Shown here: positions 8,052 through 17,462 of the stretch, one piece after another | How positions within the stretch are numbered: position 1 is the stretch's first letter | Layout of the letters: each line of letters begins with the position of its first letter | Assembly (NCBI GenBank): GCA_903882745.1 | Contig: CAIRYG010000010.1 | Span: forward strand, 310,001 to 374,000 | Origin: an uncultured Gemmatimonadota bacterium | GTDB taxonomy: Bacteria > Gemmatimonadota > Gemmatimonadetes > Gemmatimonadales > Gemmatimonadaceae | Length of the DNA stretch: 64,000 bases | Reading direction: 5' to 3' | Notes under the pieces: generated by a model | Seen by the model: only the letters and a program-made list of their open reading frames with translations | Told to the model about the DNA's origin: nothing | Databases searched by the model: none | Made by a program: the position numbers and the translations under genes

Positions 8052-8981
8052 ATGACTACCACGATCGTTGTCGGCGTTGATGGAGGCGGTACCAAGACCA
8101 AGGTCATCGTCGCCGACGCTGAGGGAACACAGTTGGCGACGGTCACGGGCCCGGGGTCCGCTGTCCGCCCCGGGACCGCCGAGGACTCTGCCGATGTGAT
8201 TGAATCGCTCATCGGCGAAGCCCTCGCCGCCTGTGGGCACGAGGAGACCAAACCCGCCGCGATCTGTGCGGGGCTGGCTGGGGTTGGACGTGATGCCGAG
8301 TACTCGGCGATTGTTGCGGCACTCTCGCGTCGCGAACTGAGTGTCGAACTCGAGGTACTCCCCGACACGGCCGTGGCGCTCGAGGATGCGTTCGGCGACG
8401 GACCTGGTATCCTGTTGATTGCCGGCACCGGCTCATCAGCGATCGGCCGCAGTCACACGGGGCGTCTCGCGCGCTGCGGCGGCTGGGGCCCGATTTGCGG
8501 TGACGAAGGGAGCGGTGCGTGGCTTGGCCGTCGTGCGCTGAGCATCATCACCGGCGCCGCAGACGGGCGCGAGCCCGAAACCGCGCTCCTCGGCGTGCTC
8601 CTCACGCACCTACAGATGGAGAATCCCGACGAGCTCGTGGCCTGGGCCGCCAAGGCGACACCAGCGAAGTTCGCGGAGCTCTCAGGTCCGATCATGACCG
8701 TCGCGGCCAATGGAGACCTGCGCGCCAACTCCCTCTGCACGATGGCGTGCGAAGAGCTGGTGGTGCACATCCGGACCCTCGCGCGTCAACTCTTCACCGA
8801 TGAGCGCGCCGCGATTCCGATTGCGCTGGCCGGCGGCATGATGCATCGCGGGAGTTATCTGCGCCGGCTGGTTGAGCTTCGACTGAAGACCGCCGTTCCC
8901 GGCATCAATCTTCACTCGGCTGAAGTCATCCCAGCACGCGGCGCCGTACGGTGTGCCTTGCGACTGGCCGCAAACGCCTAG
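8052..8981 (+). CDS. BadF/BadG/BcrA-type sugar kinase, likely GlcNAc/MurNAc kinase (MurK-like)
   Basis: A cytoplasmic ASKHA-fold ATPase of 309 residues. It has phosphate-1 motif VDGGGTKTK at residues 9-17, the adenosine/phosphate-2 loop AGTGSSAIG near residue 125, and GDEGSGAWLG near 150, which in GlcNAc kinases contacts the sugar. Characterised homologues phosphorylate GlcNAc or MurNAc at O-6. It starts ten bases after the symporter stop and shares its direction, so import and phosphorylation look coupled. No murQ etherase, needed to use MurNAc-6-phosphate, is visible in the window. A strong bidirectional terminator follows. Confidence 0.85.
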   Translation: MTTTIVVGVDGGGTKTKVIVADAEGTQLATVTGPGSAVRPGTAEDSADVIESLIGEALAACGHEETKPAAICAGLAGVGRDAEYSAIVAALSRRELSVELEVLPDTAVALEDAFGDGPGILLIAGTGSSAIGRSHTGRLARCGGWGPICGDEGSGAWLGRRALSIITGAADGREPETALLGVLLTHLQMENPDELVAWAAKATPAKFAELSGPIMTVAANGDLRANSLCTMACEELVVHIRTLARQLFTDERAAIPIALAGGMMHRGSYLRRLVELRLKTAVPGINLHSAEVIPARGAVRCALRLAANA

Positions 8982-9002
8982 CTCCAGGGGCAGAACAGGA
9001 GA

Positions 9003-9035
9003 AACGGGGGCCGTGCAAAGCGCACGGCCCCCGTT
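9003..9035. terminator. Bidirectional intrinsic terminator
   Basis: A perfect 14-base-pair stem (9003-9016 with 9022-9035) closes a five-base loop, and TCTTT follows on the plus strand. It lies between the convergent kinase and dienelactone hydrolase genes. Confidence 0.85.
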
Positions 9036-9056
9036 CTTTCATCGCGCGTCACAATC

Positions 9057-9722
9057 CTAGCGAAGCTGGACCTTCAAGAAGTCGACGGTGCGCGCAAAGG
9101 CCACTGCGGCGGCCGCCGCGTCGTACGCCGGTCGTACTGGATTACAAAACGCGTGCCCTGCATCGTACTCGTGCGCGACGAACGACCCGCCGGCTGCGTT
9201 CACGCCGTCTACCAGCGCGTGCACGGCGGCGAGCGGAACACTCGCGTCGGTCCGACCAAAGTGGCCGAGGACCGGCACCGTGATCCGCGACGGAGTAATC
9301 TCGACCTTGGGATGGATGCCGTAGAAATCGACGCACGCCGACACGAGCTCCTTCATCTCCTGCGCGGCGTACAACGCGAGCTGCCCACCCATACAGAACC
9401 CCATGACGCCAACCTTGCCCGGGGACACCGCAGGATGTGCCAATAAATAATTGGCGGCTCCGCGCAGGTCGACCCCAGCCTCAGCAATATTGAGCGCCAT
9501 CAGGAGTTTACCGGCCTGATCGGGATTGGAGGTGTGTTCGCCGTGGTACATGTCCGGGGCGAGGGCCACGAATCCCGCCGCAGCGAACTGGTCCGCCACA
9601 TCCTTGATGTGCCCAACGAGGCCCCACCACTCTTGGAGCACGATAAGCCCTGGGCCAGCGCCCGAGGGCGGGAGCGCGAGATACCCGTTGTTGATTCGGC
9701 CGTTGGCCGCGAACGTGATCAT
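9057..9722 (-). CDS. Dienelactone hydrolase family protein
   Basis: A soluble alpha/beta hydrolase of 221 residues. The dienelactone hydrolase triad is visible: Cys110 in GFCMGG, Asp159 in GRTDASV and His190 in DAGHAFCN. A cysteine nucleophile is what separates this family from ordinary serine hydrolases. The usual substrate is a dienelactone from chlorocatechol breakdown, but many family members act on other lactones or esters, and no catechol genes lie nearby. It follows the glutamate/dicarboxylate symporter gene upstream with no terminator in the gap, so a shared transcript is plausible. Confidence 0.85.
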   Translation of the reverse strand: MITFAANGRINNGYLALPPSGAGPGLIVLQEWWGLVGHIKDVADQFAAAGFVALAPDMYHGEHTSNPDQAGKLLMALNIAEAGVDLRGAANYLLAHPAVSPGKVGVMGFCMGGQLALYAAQEMKELVSACVDFYGIHPKVEITPSRITVPVLGHFGRTDASVPLAAVHALVDGVNAAGGSFVAHEYDAGHAFCNPVRPAYDAAAAAVAFARTVDFLKVQLR

Positions 9723-9730
9723 GGCTCCAG

Positions 9731-11035
9731 TCAGCTCGCGATCTTTGCGACGGCGGGCTGCCCGGGATTCTCCGGGAACTCACCCTCCCAGCGCGCCATG
9801 ACGGCCGTAGCAAGGCAGTTGCCGAGCAAGTTGACCGAGGTGCGCGCCATGTCCATCACAGCGTCAACGCCAAGGATCACGGCGACCGCCTGCAGCGGAA
9901 GCCCGAACATCGTGAGCGCGCCGCTCAAAATCACGAGCGAGGCGCGCGGCACCGCCGCAACACCCTTCGACGTCAGCATCAACGTCAGCATCATCAAAAG
10001 TTGCTGACTCAGGGGCATATCGATGCCCCCCGCCTGAGCGGCGAAGATGCTCGCCACCGCGAGATACAGCGTGGAGCCGTCAAGGTTGAACGAGTACCCC
10101 GTGGGCAACACGAAGGCGATGATACGCTTCGGGAGACCGAACTTTTCGAGATTCTCCATCGCCAACGGCAGAGCGGCCTCGCTCGACGCCGTTGAGAAAG
10201 CAATCATCCACGGCTGCTTCACAAAGCTCCAGAAGATGCCGAGCGGAATCCGCGCAAAGAGCGCAATCGGCACCAGCACGATCAACACGAACACAATCAA
10301 CGATCCGTAGAGCGTCACGACGAGAATCGCCAAGCTCTTGAGCACGCCAAGGCCGCTCGTGCCAACGGTGGTTGCGATAGCGGCACCGATACCGAACGGC
10401 GCGAACTTCATCACAATCCCGACGAACTTGAACATCACGTCCGACATGCTCTGACAGAAATCGAGCATGAACTGCTTGCTCTTCCCCTGCGGTACTTGCG
10501 ACAGGCCGACGGCAAAGAGAATGGTAAAGAATACGATCTGCAGTACTTCGTTGTGCGCCGCGGCATCAAAGAAACTCTGCGGCACCATGTGCTCAATCAC
10601 GCCGGTAAACGAGACCTCCGTCTTGGCAAACTCTGCGCCTTTGTCCGCCGAGGCTGCCGCGAGGGTGATGCCGACGCCGGGCTTGATCAGATTCACCGCA
10701 ATCAGGCCGATGGCCAGCGCCGCCGTGGTGACCACCTCGAAGTACAGAATCGAACGGAAGGCGAGGCGTCCCACTTTCTTCATGTCGTCGCCGTGCCCGG
10801 CAATCCCGACCACGAGGGTGCTGAAGAGCAACGGCACAATCAACGACTTGATCATCCGCAGAAACACAGACGACGTCGCCTTTTCAGCGATGGCCATCTT
10901 GGGCCACTCGGCCGCCGGAAAGAAGTAGCCGAGGGCAATGCCCGAGAGCATCGCAATGATGATCCATTGCGTGGAACTGATGCCACGGGGGGCAACGCTC
11001 GCCGCGCTACTGTGTGTGCTGCTGGTCTCGCTCAT
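9731..11035 (-). CDS. Dicarboxylate/amino acid:cation symporter (DAACS, GltP/DctA type)
   Basis: An inner-membrane carrier of 434 residues taking up glutamate, aspartate or C4-dicarboxylates with H+ or Na+. The re-entrant hairpins are recognisable: HP1 with FSTASSEAALP and HP2 with TSKGVAAVPRAS. The unwound TM7 reads SFNLDGST, a variant of NMDGT, and DMARTSVNLLGN in TM8 carries the substrate-binding Asp, Arg and Asn. It stops eight bases before the dienelactone hydrolase start and follows the amino-acid permease gene after 78 bases. The exact substrate cannot be assigned. Confidence 0.92.
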   Translation of the reverse strand: MSETSSTHSSAASVAPRGISSTQWIIIAMLSGIALGYFFPAAEWPKMAIAEKATSSVFLRMIKSLIVPLLFSTLVVGIAGHGDDMKKVGRLAFRSILYFEVVTTAALAIGLIAVNLIKPGVGITLAAASADKGAEFAKTEVSFTGVIEHMVPQSFFDAAAHNEVLQIVFFTILFAVGLSQVPQGKSKQFMLDFCQSMSDVMFKFVGIVMKFAPFGIGAAIATTVGTSGLGVLKSLAILVVTLYGSLIVFVLIVLVPIALFARIPLGIFWSFVKQPWMIAFSTASSEAALPLAMENLEKFGLPKRIIAFVLPTGYSFNLDGSTLYLAVASIFAAQAGGIDMPLSQQLLMMLTLMLTSKGVAAVPRASLVILSGALTMFGLPLQAVAVILGVDAVMDMARTSVNLLGNCLATAVMARWEGEFPENPGQPAVAKIAS

Positions 11036-11113
11036 ACGTGCGTCACCGGTGCGTGGTGGAGGCGACGTCGCCTCGGGAAAGTGGTAGACAGTCGAAATGG
11101 TCCGTCAACAGCA

Positions 11114-12610
11114 TTACGCACGCTGCGCTTCGCCGCTGCGGAGCGTTGAGTTCTTGTAGCCATACACTGCGTACAACACGATACCAATCGCAAGCCACCA
11201 GCCAAACCGAACCCAGGCAAGCCCAGGGAGCCCAAGCATCACATATACACAGGCGCCAGCGCCCGTGACCGCAACAGGCCACACGAAGGGCACGCGGAAT
11301 GGACGCGGACGATCCGGCTCGAGATATCGGAGCGCGAGCACACCCAAGCAGACCAGCGCGAACGCGAAGAGGGTGCCGATGTTGGTCAGATCGTACGTCT
11401 CATTGGCATCGCCAATCAGCGACCAGAGCGCGACGAACACGCCGGTGATAATCGTCGTGATGTGCGGGATATGCGTCTTGGGGTGCACCTTGGCGGCCCA
11501 ACGCGGAAGCAGTCCGTCGCGCGCCATCGCAAAGAAAATGCGGGGCTGGCCGTACTGAAACACCAAGAGCACCGCGGCCATCGAGAACACCGCACCGAGG
11601 GCAACAATCTTGGAGATGCTCGTGAGCCCAGTCGCATCAAGCGCGAAGGCGAGCGGATCTGCCGAGGCCCCAAGCTTCTGGTACGGCACCATGCCGGTGA
11701 GGACGGCGCCAACCACGATATAAATCAGTGTGCAAATCGCGAGCCCGCCCAGAATACCGATGGGCAAGTTCCGCTGCGGGTTCTTAGTTTCTTCGGCTGC
11801 CGTCGAAATCGCGTCAAACCCGATATACGCAAAGAAGACAATCGCCGCCCCCTGATGCACGCCCGTAAATCCGTTGGGGGCAAAGGGGTGGTAGTTGGCG
11901 GTGTCGATGTGCTGCGCGCCCATGATCAAGAACAGCGCGAGCACCAGCAGCTTGACGCCGACCATGATGTTATTGGCTCTGGTGCTTTCCTTGACGCCCG
12001 TGAGCAGCAACCAGGTGATCAGAGCAACGATCGCGAAGGCCGGAACATTCACCAGCACCGGCATGCCGAACAGGTGCGGCGCGGACTGCATGAGTCCGTG
12101 CACCGCGGGATCCGCACTCAGGAGCGCCGTGCGGTATCCGGTGGTCATCCAAGCGGGAAGCGCGAGGAATCCTCCCGTGAGTGACTTGAAGTAGTCCCCC
12201 CACGAGATGGCGACGGCCACATTCCCCACCGCATACTCAAGAATCAGGTCCCACCCAATGATCCACGCGACAATCTCGCCGAGGGTGGCGTATGTGTAGG
12301 CGTAGGCACTGCCGGCCTGCGGAATCATTGAGGCGAGCTCCGCATAGCAGAGCCCTGCCAGCGCGCACACGCAGCCGAGCAGCAGGAACGAGAGGACCAA
12401 CGCCGGCCCCGCACCGTACCGAATCACGTGCCCCGCGGCATCGGTCTGCCCAGCCGCAGCAGAACCAATGGATCCAAAGATCCCCGCCCCGATCACGGCA
12501 CCGATCGCGAGCATGATCAGGTCGCCCGCTCCCAAGGATCGCTTGAGCCCCGAGGCCTCCGTCTCTGCGACCAGCGTGGCAATCGGCTTTCGACTGAAAA
12601 GTCCCTTCAT
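11114..12610 (-). CDS. Amino acid permease, APC superfamily (cationic amino acid transporter-like)
   Basis: This encodes 498 residues with about 12-13 hydrophobic helices. The first helix carries the APC substrate loop [10 protein letters not shown] (about residues 37-46). [29 protein letters not shown] is the classic TM6-loop region of the YfnA/CAT subgroup (residues near 260), and the C terminus has [16 protein letters not shown]. It would take up an amino acid across the inner membrane. It follows the H+-pyrophosphatase gene on the same strand behind a strong hairpin terminator and precedes the DAACS carrier gene. Confidence 0.9.
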   Translation of the reverse strand: MKGLFSRKPIATLVAETEASGLKRSLGAGDLIMLAIGAVIGAGIFGSIGSAAAGQTDAAGHVIRYGAGPALVLSFLLLGCVCALAGLCYAELASMIPQAGSAYAYTYATLGEIVAWIIGWDLILEYAVGNVAVAISWGDYFKSLTGGFLALPAWMTTGYRTALLSADPAVHGLMQSAPHLFGMPVLVNVPAFAIVALITWLLLTGVKESTRANNIMVGVKLLVLALFLIMGAQHIDTANYHPFAPNGFTGVHQGAAIVFFAYIGFDAISTAAEETKNPQRNLPIGILGGLAICTLIYIVVGAVLTGMVPYQKLGASADPLAFALDATGLTSISKIVALGAVFSMAAVLLVFQYGQPRIFFAMARDGLLPRWAAKVHPKTHIPHITTIITGVFVALWSLIGDANETYDLTNIGTLFAFALVCLGVLALRYLEPDRPRPFRVPFVWPVAVTGAGACVYVMLGLPGLAWVRFGWWLAIGIVLYAVYGYKNSTLRSGEAQRA

Positions 12611-12641
12611 GCGACAGCAGTCCTTGTGATGGGCGGGAAAT

Positions 12642-12674
12642 CCGAGGCCGGCGCAATAGCCGCGCCGGCCTCGG
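12642..12674 (-). terminator. Intrinsic terminator after the H+-pyrophosphatase gene
   Basis: A perfect 13-base-pair stem (12642-12654 with 12662-12674) with a seven-base loop, followed in the minus direction by ATTTCCC. There is no full U-tract, so efficiency is uncertain. Confidence 0.65.
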
Positions 12675-12688
12675 GATGCTGCGTCACA

Positions 12689-14872
12689 TCAGATAAAGAG
12701 CGGTGCGAGCACGAGCGTGATCGTCGAGAGCAACTTGATCAACACGTGCAACGACGGGCCGGCCGTATCCTTGAACGGGTCGCCGACGGTGTCGCCAACC
12801 ACCGCGGCCTTATGCGCGTCAGACTTCTTGCCGCCGTACGCGCCGGTCTCGATGTACTTCTTGGCATTATCCCACGCGCCGCCGCCGTTGTTCAGGAAGC
12901 CGGCCATCAGGATGCCCACCACGGTCGCGATCATCAAGAAACCGGCAACCGCCTCGGCGCCAAGATGCTCATCCGGACCGCCGAGCGACTTGAAGATCAA
13001 GCCGACGCCGATCGGGAACGCGAGGACCAAGAAGCCAGGCAGCACCATCGCCTTCAGGGCGCCGACCGTCACAATGTCTACGCACGCCGCATAATCCGGC
13101 TGCTCGGTGCCCTGCATGATGCCCGGGCGCTCCTTGAACTGACGACGGACTTCCGTGATCACGCTCTGCGCAGCCTTGCTCACCGCGGTCATCGCGAGCG
13201 AGGAGAACCAGAACACGAGCATACCGCCGATCAGCGCACTCACGAACACCTGCGGCTTGCTGAGGTCGACATGCAGCGTCTGGCCGGTGTAGTTCTTGAC
13301 TTCATCCAAATACGCCGAGAAGAGCAGGAAGGCGGCCAGTGCGGCCGAACCAATCGCGTACCCCTTCGTGAGCGCCTTCGTGGTGTTGCCCACCGAGTCC
13401 AGACGATCCGTCTTATCGCGGATCTCCGCCGGCTGCTTGGACATCTCGACGATACCACCGGCGTTGTCCGTGATCGGTCCGAACACGTCCATCGCGAGGA
13501 TATAGCCAGCCGTACCGAGCATACCCATCGTGGCGACTGCAGTGCCGAACAGGCCACCCGCGGCCTGCCCGTCGATCATGATGCCGCTGGCACGACCCAC
13601 CATGAAGCTCGAGACGAGCGCGATGGCGATCGTGAACACCGGCAACACCGTGGACTCCATACCGACCGACAAGCCCATGATGATGTTCGTGGCCGGGCCA
13701 GTCTGCGAGGCTTCGGCGATCGACAACACGGGACGATAGCGATACTCGGTGTAGTACTGCGTGATGAACACGAAGGCGACCGAGGTCGCGACGCCGATCA
13801 TCGCGCAGATGAAGTAGTGCCACCAAGCGTCCGGAGCATCCGGCGTCACGAGCAGCATCTTGCAGGCAAAGAAAATGGCAACGCTCACGAGCACCGCCGT
13901 GAGATAGAAGCCACGGTTCAGCGCAGCCATCGGATCGGCGTCTTCCGTAGTGCTCACGCTCATCACACCGACAATCGAGCACACCAAGCCAAGCGCGCCA
14001 ATGACGAGCGGAAAGAGAATGCCCGCGACGCCGAACGACTTGAACAGCAACACGCCCAGGATCATCGCGCCGATGTTCTCGGCGGCGGTGGACTCGAACA
14101 GGTCGGCGCCACGGCCGGCGCAATCGCCGACGTTGTCGCCCACGAGATCGGCGATCACTGCCGGATTGCGCGGATCGTCCTCGGGGATTCCGGCTTCAAC
14201 CTTGCCCACCAAGTCCGCGCCAACGTCAGCGGCCTTCGTGTAAATGCCGCCGCCGAGCTGCGCGAACAGCGCCACGAACGAGGCGCCGAAGCCGTAGCCG
14301 ACGATCAAGAACGGAATCTTCTGCGCCCACGCCGCCGACTCCATGCCGTTCGGCACCAGCGCGGCGAGAATGGCGAACAGGCCACCGACGCCGAGCAACG
14401 ACATCGAGACGGTGAAGAGGCCAGAGACCGCACCGCCACGAAGCGCCGTCTGCAGCGCCGCGTTGAGCGAGGTCATGGCCGCGGCGGCCACGCGGATGTT
14501 TGTGCGGATCGACACCCACATGCCCATGTAGCCGGCGATTCCAGAGCTCAGCGCGCCGAGCAGGAACGACAGCGTGATGAACAGGGCGAAGACCTTCGGG
14601 TCATCGACCGGGTCGGTCGCGTTGTGCGTGCGAAGGACGCCATAGCCAACGGCGAGCACGGCGGCGACGAGTACTGCGAGCATCGCGATCGTCTTGTTCT
14701 GGCGAGCGAGGTAGGCCTCAGCGCCTTCCTGAATCGCGTCGGAGATCTTGCGCATTTCCGGCGTACCGGTGCTGCGCGCAAGCACCCAACGGGCGAGCCC
14801 AACCGCGAACAACAGGGCGCCGACACTGGCACCAATAACGATCATGAGCAAAGTCGACTGCATGGAAGCCAT
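12689..14872 (-). CDS. hppA: Membrane-bound proton-translocating pyrophosphatase, K+-independent type
   Basis: An integral membrane enzyme of 727 residues that couples PPi hydrolysis to ion export. Its catalytic signature ADVGADLVGKVE lies near residue 215, followed by IADLVGDNVGDCAGRGADLFE. The residue that separates K+-dependent from K+-independent enzymes is Lys in GNTTKALTKG (near residue 497), and Lys is characteristic of K+-independent H+ pumps. About 15-16 helices are expected. It recovers energy from biosynthetic PPi, possibly powering the adjacent carriers, and is flanked by two APC permease genes on the same strand. Confidence 0.95.
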   Translation of the reverse strand: MASMQSTLLMIVIGASVGALLFAVGLARWVLARSTGTPEMRKISDAIQEGAEAYLARQNKTIAMLAVLVAAVLAVGYGVLRTHNATDPVDDPKVFALFITLSFLLGALSSGIAGYMGMWVSIRTNIRVAAAAMTSLNAALQTALRGGAVSGLFTVSMSLLGVGGLFAILAALVPNGMESAAWAQKIPFLIVGYGFGASFVALFAQLGGGIYTKAADVGADLVGKVEAGIPEDDPRNPAVIADLVGDNVGDCAGRGADLFESTAAENIGAMILGVLLFKSFGVAGILFPLVIGALGLVCSIVGVMSVSTTEDADPMAALNRGFYLTAVLVSVAIFFACKMLLVTPDAPDAWWHYFICAMIGVATSVAFVFITQYYTEYRYRPVLSIAEASQTGPATNIIMGLSVGMESTVLPVFTIAIALVSSFMVGRASGIMIDGQAAGGLFGTAVATMGMLGTAGYILAMDVFGPITDNAGGIVEMSKQPAEIRDKTDRLDSVGNTTKALTKGYAIGSAALAAFLLFSAYLDEVKNYTGQTLHVDLSKPQVFVSALIGGMLVFWFSSLAMTAVSKAAQSVITEVRRQFKERPGIMQGTEQPDYAACVDIVTVGALKAMVLPGFLVLAFPIGVGLIFKSLGGPDEHLGAEAVAGFLMIATVVGILMAGFLNNGGGAWDNAKKYIETGAYGGKKSDAHKAAVVGDTVGDPFKDTAGPSLHVLIKLLSTITLVLAPLFI

Positions 14873-14958
14873 GAACTTGGGGGACTAGAGTGCGGAGGTG
14901 CGAGGGCGTGATGAACGAAACGAAACCGCCCCGTGGGAGTGGAGAAGCAAACTCAGCG

Positions 14959-16437
14959 CTAGGCAGCGTTGCCCGATGATGCCGAACGCTTCCAAGCGTA
15001 GTACACGGGAACACCGATCAACACGAGCACGAGCCCCGACAGGGCCTGCGCACGCGTTTTGTCTGCCACGAGCAGCGTCACCGCGACACCGCCGGAGAGC
15101 AGGACGTACAGCGCAGGGAGCACCGGATAGCCAATCGCCTTGTACGGGCGGGGGACATCCGGGCGCTTGGCCCGCAGGAGGAACAAGCCGATGGTCGTCA
15201 GCGCATAGAACAGCAACGCCGCGAAGACCACATAATCGAGCAGCTGACCGTAGGTGCCCGTCAGGCAGAGTGCGCTCGTCCAGATGGACTGCAGCACGAG
15301 GGCCCACGCCGGCACGCCATTCTTGCTGAGGACGCCGGCCTTCGCAAAGAACAGTCCGTCCTGTGCCATCGCGTAGTACACGCGAGAGCCCGACAGAATC
15401 AGTCCGTTGTTACAGCCAAAGGTCGAGATCAAAATGGCACAGGCCATGATCGCCGCGCCGTTGGCACCAAAGATTGTTTCCATGACCGCGGTGGCCACAC
15501 GATCTGACGTCGCATGGTCAATCCCGCGCGCAATCGTGGTGGCGCCATCGACGGCGCCATGAATCGGCAGCACGCTCAGATAGCCGACGTTGGCGAGGAT
15601 ATACAAACCGGTCACGAGCCCGGTTCCCATAAGCATCGCCAGCGGCAGGTTCTTGGCAGGGTTCTGCACTTCGGCGGCGGCGAACGTCACGCTGTGCCAC
15701 GAGTCGGCGGAGAACAACGAGCCGGTGAGCGCTGCGCCAAAGGTGATCACGAACAACATCGTGAAGTCCGGCGAGCCGGCAAAGAACTGCCCTGCGCCGA
15801 AGTTCGCGGCCACGGCATCTGCATTACGGCCAATGGTCAGCGCCAGGATCACCAGCAACGCGAGCGCTGCGGTCTTGATAAAGGTCAGCGACGTCTGGAC
15901 GAACTTCCCTTCCTTCACGCCGCGCAGGTTGATCCAGGTCAGCACCCAGATCGTGACAAGCGCCACCAATCGCTGCGGCGAAAGGCCGAGTTCGACCATG
16001 CCGCCCGGCGAGGCAATATCAAGCTTCGGGAACCACGAGAAGCGCTCCGGCGTCACAGCGGGCAGGAGCACACCGAGGAACTTTCCGAAACCGACCGCAA
16101 CGGCCGCGATCGTTCCGGTCTGGATGACGACAAACAACGTCCATCCGTACAGGAACCCCATCAGCGGGCCCATCGACTCGCGCAGGAAGGTGTACATGCC
16201 ACCGGCCCGCGGATACATCGCCGCGAGTTCGCCGTAGGCGAGCGCTCCGAGGAGCGTCATGACACCAGTGAGCACCCACGCCAGAAGCAGCCACCCTGGC
16301 GAGCCGAGCGAACGGCTCATGTCGGCCGACACGATGAAGATTCCAGATCCCACCATGGAGCCTGCCACAAGCATCGTGGCGTCGGTGAGGGTCATCGCCT
16401 TCACGAACTGGCCCTTCTCAGCAGTCGGTTGGCTCAT
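14959..16437 (-). CDS. Amino acid permease/antiporter, APC superfamily (LAT-like)
   Basis: This encodes 492 residues with 12 predicted helices. The TM1 motif reads GSMVGSGIFIV (about residues 27-37), followed by LGALAYGELAAMYPRAGGMYTFLRE, typical of the L-type or APA-like branch. SADSWHSVTFAAAEVQNPAKNLP marks the TM6-7 region. The C-terminal half resembles amino-acid exchangers. The substrate is not resolved. It is on the same strand upstream of hppA; 119 bases separate it from the TonB-like gene before it. Confidence 0.9.
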   Translation of the reverse strand: MSQPTAEKGQFVKAMTLTDATMLVAGSMVGSGIFIVSADMSRSLGSPGWLLLAWVLTGVMTLLGALAYGELAAMYPRAGGMYTFLRESMGPLMGFLYGWTLFVVIQTGTIAAVAVGFGKFLGVLLPAVTPERFSWFPKLDIASPGGMVELGLSPQRLVALVTIWVLTWINLRGVKEGKFVQTSLTFIKTAALALLVILALTIGRNADAVAANFGAGQFFAGSPDFTMLFVITFGAALTGSLFSADSWHSVTFAAAEVQNPAKNLPLAMLMGTGLVTGLYILANVGYLSVLPIHGAVDGATTIARGIDHATSDRVATAVMETIFGANGAAIMACAILISTFGCNNGLILSGSRVYYAMAQDGLFFAKAGVLSKNGVPAWALVLQSIWTSALCLTGTYGQLLDYVVFAALLFYALTTIGLFLLRAKRPDVPRPYKAIGYPVLPALYVLLSGGVAVTLLVADKTRAQALSGLVLVLIGVPVYYAWKRSASSGNAA

Positions 16438-16556
16438 GGTGATCGGCTAAGGGTTACCCACAATCTGAGTAAGCTAGCGACCGGTTCGAGGGGGGGGAAG
16501 ATACATTAGAGCCACCGACAAACTTCTCGTCACCCCGGGGGCTCCAGGCGCGGACC

Positions 16557-17378
16557 TCAGCTGGCGCTGGGAACCTCGGCCGTCACGAACGCCGTATCGC
16601 GCACGGTGGTCCCGTCAGGACGCACCGCGGGGCGGAATCGCACCTCGTCGAGCATCTGCTTGATCTTCCGGTTGTAGTCGCCGTCCTTGCTCTCGTTCCA
16701 CCGGATGAGCTTGGCTTTTCCCTTCTCGTCGACCTCGAACACCGCGACGAGCTTGTACGGGCGCACTTTTGACGGCACCGGGAGCGGGAGGATCGCCAAC
16801 GTTGTGACACTTGGGGGGAAGGTCTTCCCCTCCCCGCCCCCGGTCCCTGGCCCCACACCGGACCCCTTCCCGGTGCCAACCCCAGACCCACTGCCGCCGC
16901 CGGTGCCTGGACCGGTTCCGGACGTCCCATCGCGACCACTGCCCCCGCCGGTTCCGGCAACGGGGGCAGCGTCCTTTGGTGGCTCGGTGGTGGTCTTCAC
17001 CGGCTCAGGCTTTGGCGGAACCACCGGCTCGGGTGGCTTGATCTCCGGCGGCTTCACGACCGGTGGAGGAATCACCTTGGGCGGCACGATCTGCGGTTGG
17101 GTCTGCGGAGCGACCTGCACGTACTGCAGCCGCTCGGTGACAATGCCCCCGTTCCCGCGGCGCCCTCCGCCACCACCACCGGCGGGCCCCGCCCCCATCC
17201 CGGCGTCCTTCTTGTCGAGAATGATCTTCACCCAGAAGGGGCCGAGCAGGAGCAGGAGTAGCCCGAGGTGGACCAGGGTCGACACCACAGCACTCCCCAC
17301 GCGATTCTGCTGTGGAAGCGGAATCCCGACCGGGGGCCGATATGGCCGACGCGTAGCATCTGAAGTGGGTTCTGTCAT
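16557..17378 (-). CDS. TonB-like energy transducer, proline- and glycine-rich
   Basis: This encodes 273 residues. It has one transmembrane helix at about residues 30-48, a Gly-rich run, a Pro-rich stretch at about 95-140 (repeated PPKVIPPPVVKPPEIKPP-type sequence) and a long Gly/Ser/Thr linker. The C-terminal domain (about 190-273) reads VAVFEVDEKGKAKLIRW and VRFRPA, a pattern of TonB C-terminal strands. It would span the periplasm and touch outer-membrane receptors. It is the last gene of the Ton operon, is preceded by a perfect 15-bp hairpin, and has GAGGAGAG directly before its ATG. Divergence from the first TonB suggests a second receptor class. Confidence 0.75.
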   Translation of the reverse strand: MTEPTSDATRRPYRPPVGIPLPQQNRVGSAVVSTLVHLGLLLLLLGPFWVKIILDKKDAGMGAGPAGGGGGGRRGNGGIVTERLQYVQVAPQTQPQIVPPKVIPPPVVKPPEIKPPEPVVPPKPEPVKTTTEPPKDAAPVAGTGGGSGRDGTSGTGPGTGGGSGSGVGTGKGSGVGPGTGGGEGKTFPPSVTTLAILPLPVPSKVRPYKLVAVFEVDEKGKAKLIRWNESKDGDYNRKIKQMLDEVRFRPAVRPDGTTVRDTAFVTAEVPSAS

Positions 17379-17391
17379 CTCTCCTCAATAA

Positions 17392-17427
17392 TACGGCCGG
17401 CGAACCCAAAAAGGTTCGCCGGCCGTA
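17392..17427 (-). terminator. Perfect 15-bp hairpin between exbD2 and the second TonB-like gene
   Basis: Arms 17392-17406 and 17413-17427 pair perfectly around a six-base loop. On the minus strand it is followed by TTATTGAGGAGAG and then the ATG of the TonB-like gene, so it sits immediately before a Shine-Dalgarno. It may be a partial terminator, an mRNA-stabilising stem or a translation control element. Confidence 0.6.
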
Positions 17428-17462
17428 AGGTCCGACTGATCAACCAGGCGCTCGGCGCGCGA

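Noticed and set aside
12428-14911. An 827-codon open frame on the plus strand opposite hppA
   Set aside because: It mirrors hppA codon by codon, its predicted protein is charged, low in hydrophobic order and matches no family, and such frames are common opposite GC-rich genes.
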